Origin: an uncultured Bacteroidales bacterium
GTDB lineage: Bacteria; Bacteroidota; Bacteroidia; Bacteroidales; P3
Assembly (NCBI GenBank): GCA_900317285.1
Contig: ONGA01000009.1
Location: 1-64,000 of the forward strand
Direction: 5' to 3'
DNA length: 64,000 nucleotides
Both the position numbers and the translations under genes were made by a program. Positions 60,933-64,000 of the stretch are shown piece after piece (position 1 is the stretch's first letter; each line of letters opens with the position of its first letter). Below the pieces are notes generated by a model. That model ran no database searches and was not told where the DNA came from. It worked only from the letters and a program-made list of their open reading frames with translations.

Positions 60933-62723
60933 TTATCTTTTCCCAGGGAAGAGTTTCGGGATGAAATGGGTGAGGTTATGCTTGCGGAGGCTGGCAATGA
61001 TGTCGCGCTGCTGGTCGGGCTTGTAGAAGAAGAAAAGCCTACGCTGGTCAGCCTTGTCGCCGGGAGTGGTGGCGACGTAAACGGGCTTCATGGTGGTGGG
61101 GTCGATGCCAGTGTAGTACATCTCAGTAGCAAGGGTCATGGGCGTAGGAGTGAAATCCTGTATCTGCTCAAGCCGATAGCCCATCTGCTTCATGTCGAGT
61201 GCCAACTGCGCCATATCCTCAAGGCGGCAACCGGGATGGCTGCTGATGAAATAAGGAATGAGTTGGTAGCGCAGTCCCGCCTGCTTGCATATCTCGTCAA
61301 AGCGTCGCTTAGTTTCCTTAAAGAGGGAGAACGAAGGCTTGCGCATCAGTGCCAACACATGGTCAGAGGTGTGTTCCGGTGCCACCTTCAAGCGACCGGA
61401 GGTGTGATTGAGCACCACCTGCTTGAAGTATTCCCATCCCCCATTGCCATCGGCGAAAAGGTCGCAACGAATACCACTGCCGACATAGAGGTGTTTCACC
61501 TTGGGATGCGCATTCACCTTACGCAGCAAGGCAGTCATGGGTCGGTGGTCACTGTCGAGGTTCTTGCAGAGCGTGGGCATGGAACAACTGTAGCGGGAAC
61601 AGCGGCGGCAAAGGTCGGGCTTCTTCCCTTTCATGCGCCACATGTTGGCGGAGGGACCACCGAGATCGGTCAGCACACCGTGAAAATCGGAATCCTGAGT
61701 GATAAGGTTCACTTCATTAAGTATCGATGCCTCACTGCGGCTAGCTATCTGTTTCCCCTGGTGGGCACTGATAGTGCAGAAGGAACAGCCGCCGAAACAT
61801 CCGCGGTGGGTATTCACGCTCCAGCGTATCATTTCAAAGGCTGGTATCGGTCCACGCTTCTTGTACTTGGGATGAGGCAATCGCAGGTAGGGCAAATCGA
61901 ACGAAGCATCCACCTCGTCGGTGGTCATCGGCGGCTCTGGCGGATTTACCACCACATATCGGTCGCCATGCTTCTGCACCAGCGTCGCACACTCTATCTT
62001 GTTGCTTTCTCGTTCAATCACCTGATAGTTCTCCGCCTCACAGCGCTTGCTTTTCTGACACTCCTCGAAAGAATGGAGTTCAATCGGATTATTCCGAATA
62101 CTCTGAATATTCCGAGAAACCCACACCACTTGGGGCAGTTCATTGCAGGCCTCGATGCCCTTGCCCTCGTCGAGCATCTTGGCAATCTTGAGCGTCGTTC
62201 GCTCACCCATGCCATAGTTCAGCAGGTCGGCAGGGGTGTCTATCAATATCGAAGGGAAAAGTTTGTCGTCCCAGTAGTCGTAGTGTGCCAGGCGACGCAT
62301 AGAAGCCTCGATGCCAGCAATAATGACCGGCACATCGGGATAAATCTGCTTAAGGATGCGAGAATAGACATAAGTGGCGCGGTCGGGTCGGAATCCAGCC
62401 TGACCACCAGGGGTATAGGCATCGTCGTGGCGCAAACGCCGTGCGGCAGTGTAATGGTTCACCATGCTGTCCATGGCACCGCTGGTAACGCCAAAAAAGA
62501 GTCGCGGACGTCCGAACTTTCGAAAATCACGCAGGTCGTCTCTCCAGTTGGGCTGCGGAATAATGGCCACCTTGTACCCTGCTGCCTCAAGCGTGCGCCC
62601 AATAACGGCAGTGCCAAACGAAGGATGGTCAACATAGGCATCGCCTGTGACCAGCACCACGTCAACCTGCTCCCAACCGAGACGCTTGACCTCCTCCAGT
62701 GTTATGGGCAAGAAATGAGCCAT
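60933..62723 (-). CDS. YgiQ family radical SAM protein
   Basis: 596 residues. An N-terminal cobalamin-like Rossmann region (WEQVDVVLVTGDAYVDHPSF) is followed by the radical SAM domain with the cluster motif CFGGCSFC (near 317). Its target is unknown. Start at 62723 is chosen: the in-frame GTG at 62741 lies inside the stem of the tRNA terminator. An inverted repeat GATAATTCTTAT (60852-60863) / ATAAGAATTATC (60926-60937) brackets the stop. Confidence 0.9.
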   Translation of the reverse strand: MAHFLPITLEEVKRLGWEQVDVVLVTGDAYVDHPSFGTAVIGRTLEAAGYKVAIIPQPNWRDDLRDFRKFGRPRLFFGVTSGAMDSMVNHYTAARRLRHDDAYTPGGQAGFRPDRATYVYSRILKQIYPDVPVIIAGIEASMRRLAHYDYWDDKLFPSILIDTPADLLNYGMGERTTLKIAKMLDEGKGIEACNELPQVVWVSRNIQSIRNNPIELHSFEECQKSKRCEAENYQVIERESNKIECATLVQKHGDRYVVVNPPEPPMTTDEVDASFDLPYLRLPHPKYKKRGPIPAFEMIRWSVNTHRGCFGGCSFCTISAHQGKQIASRSEASILNEVNLITQDSDFHGVLTDLGGPSANMWRMKGKKPDLCRRCSRYSCSMPTLCKNLDSDHRPMTALLRKVNAHPKVKHLYVGSGIRCDLFADGNGGWEYFKQVVLNHTSGRLKVAPEHTSDHVLALMRKPSFSLFKETKRRFDEICKQAGLRYQLIPYFISSHPGCRLEDMAQLALDMKQMGYRLEQIQDFTPTPMTLATEMYYTGIDPTTMKPVYVATTPGDKADQRRLFFFYKPDQQRDIIASLRKHNLTHFIPKLFPGKR

Positions 62724-62727
62724 ATCC

Positions 62728-62756
62728 AAAAAAAGCCTCACTTAAGGTGAGGCTTT
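62728..62756 (-). terminator. Terminator of tRNA-Glu abutting the ygiQ start
   Basis: AAAGCCTCAC / GTGAGGCTTT stem with a TTAAG loop and a 7-T run on the minus strand, ending about 5 nt before the ygiQ ATG. Confidence 0.8.
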
Positions 62757-62757
62757 G

Positions 62758-62831
62758 TACCGCATATCAGAGTCGAACTGATGATCTTCTGCGTGAGAGG
62801 CAGATGTCCTGGACCACTAGACGAATGCGGC
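62758..62831 (-). tRNA. tRNA-Glu (anticodon CUC)
   Basis: 74 nt on the minus strand, folding as a cloverleaf: acceptor GCCGCAT / ATGCGGT (G-U at the end), D arm, anticodon stem TCTGC / GCAGA with loop CTCTCAC giving anticodon CUC, 5-nt variable loop, T stem ATCAG / CTGAT. CCA is not encoded. The UUC-anticodon isoacceptor is presumably elsewhere. Confidence 0.92.
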
Positions 62832-62877
62832 GTTGCTGTTTGTCTTTTTGGGACGATTCCTCTTTCGAAATCGGGTG

Positions 62878-62909
62878 CAAAAGTACGAAGATTTTCCGAA
62901 CTGGCAAAA
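62878..62909 (-). promoter_or_regulatory. Promoter of tRNA-Glu
   Basis: Minus-strand TACTTTTG (62878-62885) with TTTTG (62905-62909), 19-nt spacer. The tRNA 5' end lies about 40 nt downstream. Confidence 0.8.
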
Positions 62910-62917
62910 TATTTTTC

Positions 62918-62958
62918 AAAAAAAAATATACCCCATTGAAAAACAGGGGTATATTTTT
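62918..62958. terminator. Bidirectional-type terminator between yebC and tRNA-Glu
   Basis: Perfect 13-bp inverted repeat AAAAATATACCCC / GGGGTATATTTTT with an 11-nt loop and A/T runs on both sides. A further palindrome CCGTATTAATACGG lies at about 62986-62999. Confidence 0.8.
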
Positions 62959-63017
62959 AACGTTCGAATAAAGAAACGTCTTTAAAACCGTATTAATACG
63001 GAATAAAAACGGTATTT

Positions 63018-63728
63018 TTATGCCATGTTATGGAACACATTGACGACATCATCGTCATTCTCGAGGCGTTCAATCAGACCATTGACGTCTTCCTGCTCCT
63101 CGGGAGTGAGTTCACGCATGGTGAGGGGAATACGCTCAAACTTGAAACTCTTAATCTCAAGACCCTTGTCCTCGAGGAACTTGGAGATGGGACCGTAGTT
63201 CTTGAAGTCAGCATAGATGAGAATTTCATCCTCATCGCGGAACACCTCGTCGATGTCGCAGTCGATAAGTTCAAGCTCAAGCTCGTCCATGTCGATACCG
63301 TCCTGCCAGGCGACAACGAAGGAACACTTGCGCTCGAAGAGGAAGTCGTTCATACCCATGGTACCCAGTTCACCCTTGCCACGCACAAAGGCGGCACGGA
63401 GGTTGGCAACGGTACGAGTGGGGTTGTCGGTGGCAGTCTCGACAACAATGGCGGTGCCGTGAGGTCCCTTGCCGTCATAGACGACCTCTTTGTAGGCCGA
63501 CTTGTCCTTTTCGGTGGCACGCTTGATGGCGCGTTCCACATTGTCCTTGGGCATCGACTCACTCTTGGCAGTCTGCATCAGCAGGCGCAAGCGCAGGTTG
63601 CTCGAGGGATCGGGACCACCGGCGATAACTGCCAATTCAATTTCCTTGCCAATCTTGGTAAAGGTGCGGGCCATGTGGCCCCAACGTTTCAGTTTTCTTG
63701 CTTTGCGATATTCAAATGCGCGACCCAT
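63018..63728 (-). CDS. YebC/PmpR family (TACO1-like) protein
   Basis: 236 residues. N-terminal MGRAFEYRKARKLKRWGHMA, then SSNLRLRLLMQTAKSESMPK and the YDGKGPHGTAIVVE motif, ordered as in YebC/TACO1. Members are DNA-binding regulators or translation factors that relieve ribosome stalling. The gene is 17 bp after the SulP-like gene. Confidence 0.93.
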   Translation of the reverse strand: MGRAFEYRKARKLKRWGHMARTFTKIGKEIELAVIAGGPDPSSNLRLRLLMQTAKSESMPKDNVERAIKRATEKDKSAYKEVVYDGKGPHGTAIVVETATDNPTRTVANLRAAFVRGKGELGTMGMNDFLFERKCSFVVAWQDGIDMDELELELIDCDIDEVFRDEDEILIYADFKNYGPISKFLEDKGLEIKSFKFERIPLTMRELTPEEQEDVNGLIERLENDDDVVNVFHNMA

Positions 63729-63745
63729 AATATTATAGTTTTTAA

Positions 63746-64000
63746 TTAATTCAATTGTTTTTTAAGATACTCTGTGCACTCTTCGAAAGTCTTGAACGTA
63801 TGCTCCTCGGGAACCAGGTCGGGGATGAGGTTCATCTTTGTGAGCATGTACATAGGCTGAGGCTGGATGATGGTCATCAGCACCTGAGCACCACGAGCCT
63901 GGATATCCTTGATGGCCTCTTCCATGGCATAAAGTCCGCTCTGGTCCATGAAGCTGACCAGACGCATGCGGATGATGACAATCTTGGCATCGGCGGGAAC
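63746..64000 (-). CDS. SulP-type transporter C-terminus (STAS domain), partial
   Basis: 84 residues are visible, open at the window edge. VIIRMRLVSFMDQSGLYAME and ARGAQVLMTIIQPQ match the STAS domain at the C-terminus of SulP/SLC26 anion transporters (MDQSGL region contacts the membrane domain). A stand-alone STAS or anti-sigma antagonist is possible, since the N-terminus is missing. Confidence 0.7.
   Translation of the reverse strand, partial: VPADAKIVIIRMRLVSFMDQSGLYAMEEAIKDIQARGAQVLMTIIQPQPMYMLTKMNLIPDLVPEEHTFKTFEECTEYLKKQLN

Noticed and set aside
60966..62750. 594-codon plus-strand frame
   Set aside because: Mirror frame of the ygiQ radical SAM gene, which has the CxxxCxxC motif and family length.

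Overview
The window looks like chromosome from a member of the order Bacteroidales (phylum Bacteroidota), family unresolved. The evidence is the recurring TAnnTTTG -7 element, often with a TTTG -33 element 19-20 nt upstream, the near absence of Shine-Dalgarno sequences, and typical gene content: a sodium-pumping methylmalonyl-CoA decarboxylase operon, MurD2/MurL-type genes, DUF3127, a PG0541-type transporter protein, and Bacteroidota-type SerA, porin and WYL proteins. There are no rRNA genes, CRISPR arrays, transposases or prophage genes. One tRNA gene is present.

Layout. 1-2261 (-): 5' part of an orphan RHS gene, then a tail-specific protease. 2291-4233 (-): AguA and AguB, the agmatine-to-putrescine route. 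4338-8957 (+): a TPR protein, a prenyl diphosphate synthase, and an ExbB / 4-TM protein / ExbD / ExbD energy-transduction module. 9032-9964 (-): CorA. 10175-21316 (+): fourteen tightly packed genes (DUF3127, 5-formyl-THF cyclo-ligase, PanD, flippase, TrxB, porin, RdgB, BFN nuclease, PNP, BASS transporter, HAD, a small protein, cardiolipin synthase). 21383-25395 (-): an ECF sigma / anti-sigma / twin barrel-protein unit. 25455-28739 (+): an AT-richer block with a YidD-TPR-membrane fusion and three unknown secreted proteins. 28690-32390 (-): MntP, an ATP-grasp-like protein, SerA and SerC. 32889-37496 (+): TpiA, a LolC/E-like permease, a histidine kinase, a lipoprotein and a nitroreductase. 37579-40254 (-): WYL regulator, a palindrome array, a PD-(D/E)XK/zinc-ribbon protein and an unknown protein. 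40621-45856 (-): the methylmalonyl-CoA decarboxylase/epimerase operon with an embedded Cys-rich lipoprotein. 46065-50287: a lipoprotein (+) facing an M20 hydrolase-MurD2-MurL operon (-). 50406-57479 (+): YajC, then a TetR-regulated RND efflux operon. 57705-60722 (-): Sel1-repeat protein, a second deiminase-fold protein and an unknown protein. 60933-64000 (-): YgiQ, tRNA-Glu(CUC), YebC, and the C-terminal end of a probable SulP transporter.

The strongest unexplained signals are non-coding or repeat-based. (1) A dispersed family of heptanucleotide tracts ((TTTTCAA)n or (AACTAAA)n) occurs in intergenic spacers, often as inverted pairs, and also inside five proteins; the tracts with the TTTTCAA strand as coding strand stay open because no frame contains a stop. 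(2) A ladder of four palindromes at 38500-38670 shares the plan AYRYGCA-N5-TGCRYRT while the arms vary in a compensatory way; it lies between a WYL regulator and a nuclease-like gene. (3) Three intergenic copies of a CTCCTATG-rich repeat occur near 32.5, 40.5 and 50.8 kb. Protein-level candidates are the YidD-TPR fusion block, the Cys-rich lipoprotein in the decarboxylase operon and the ECF/twin-barrel unit.

Functional picture: a fermentative, probably gut- or rumen-associated anaerobe that decarboxylates methylmalonyl-CoA to propionyl-CoA while exporting Na+, makes putrescine from agmatine, makes serine from 3-phosphoglycerate, and energises TonB-type outer-membrane transport.
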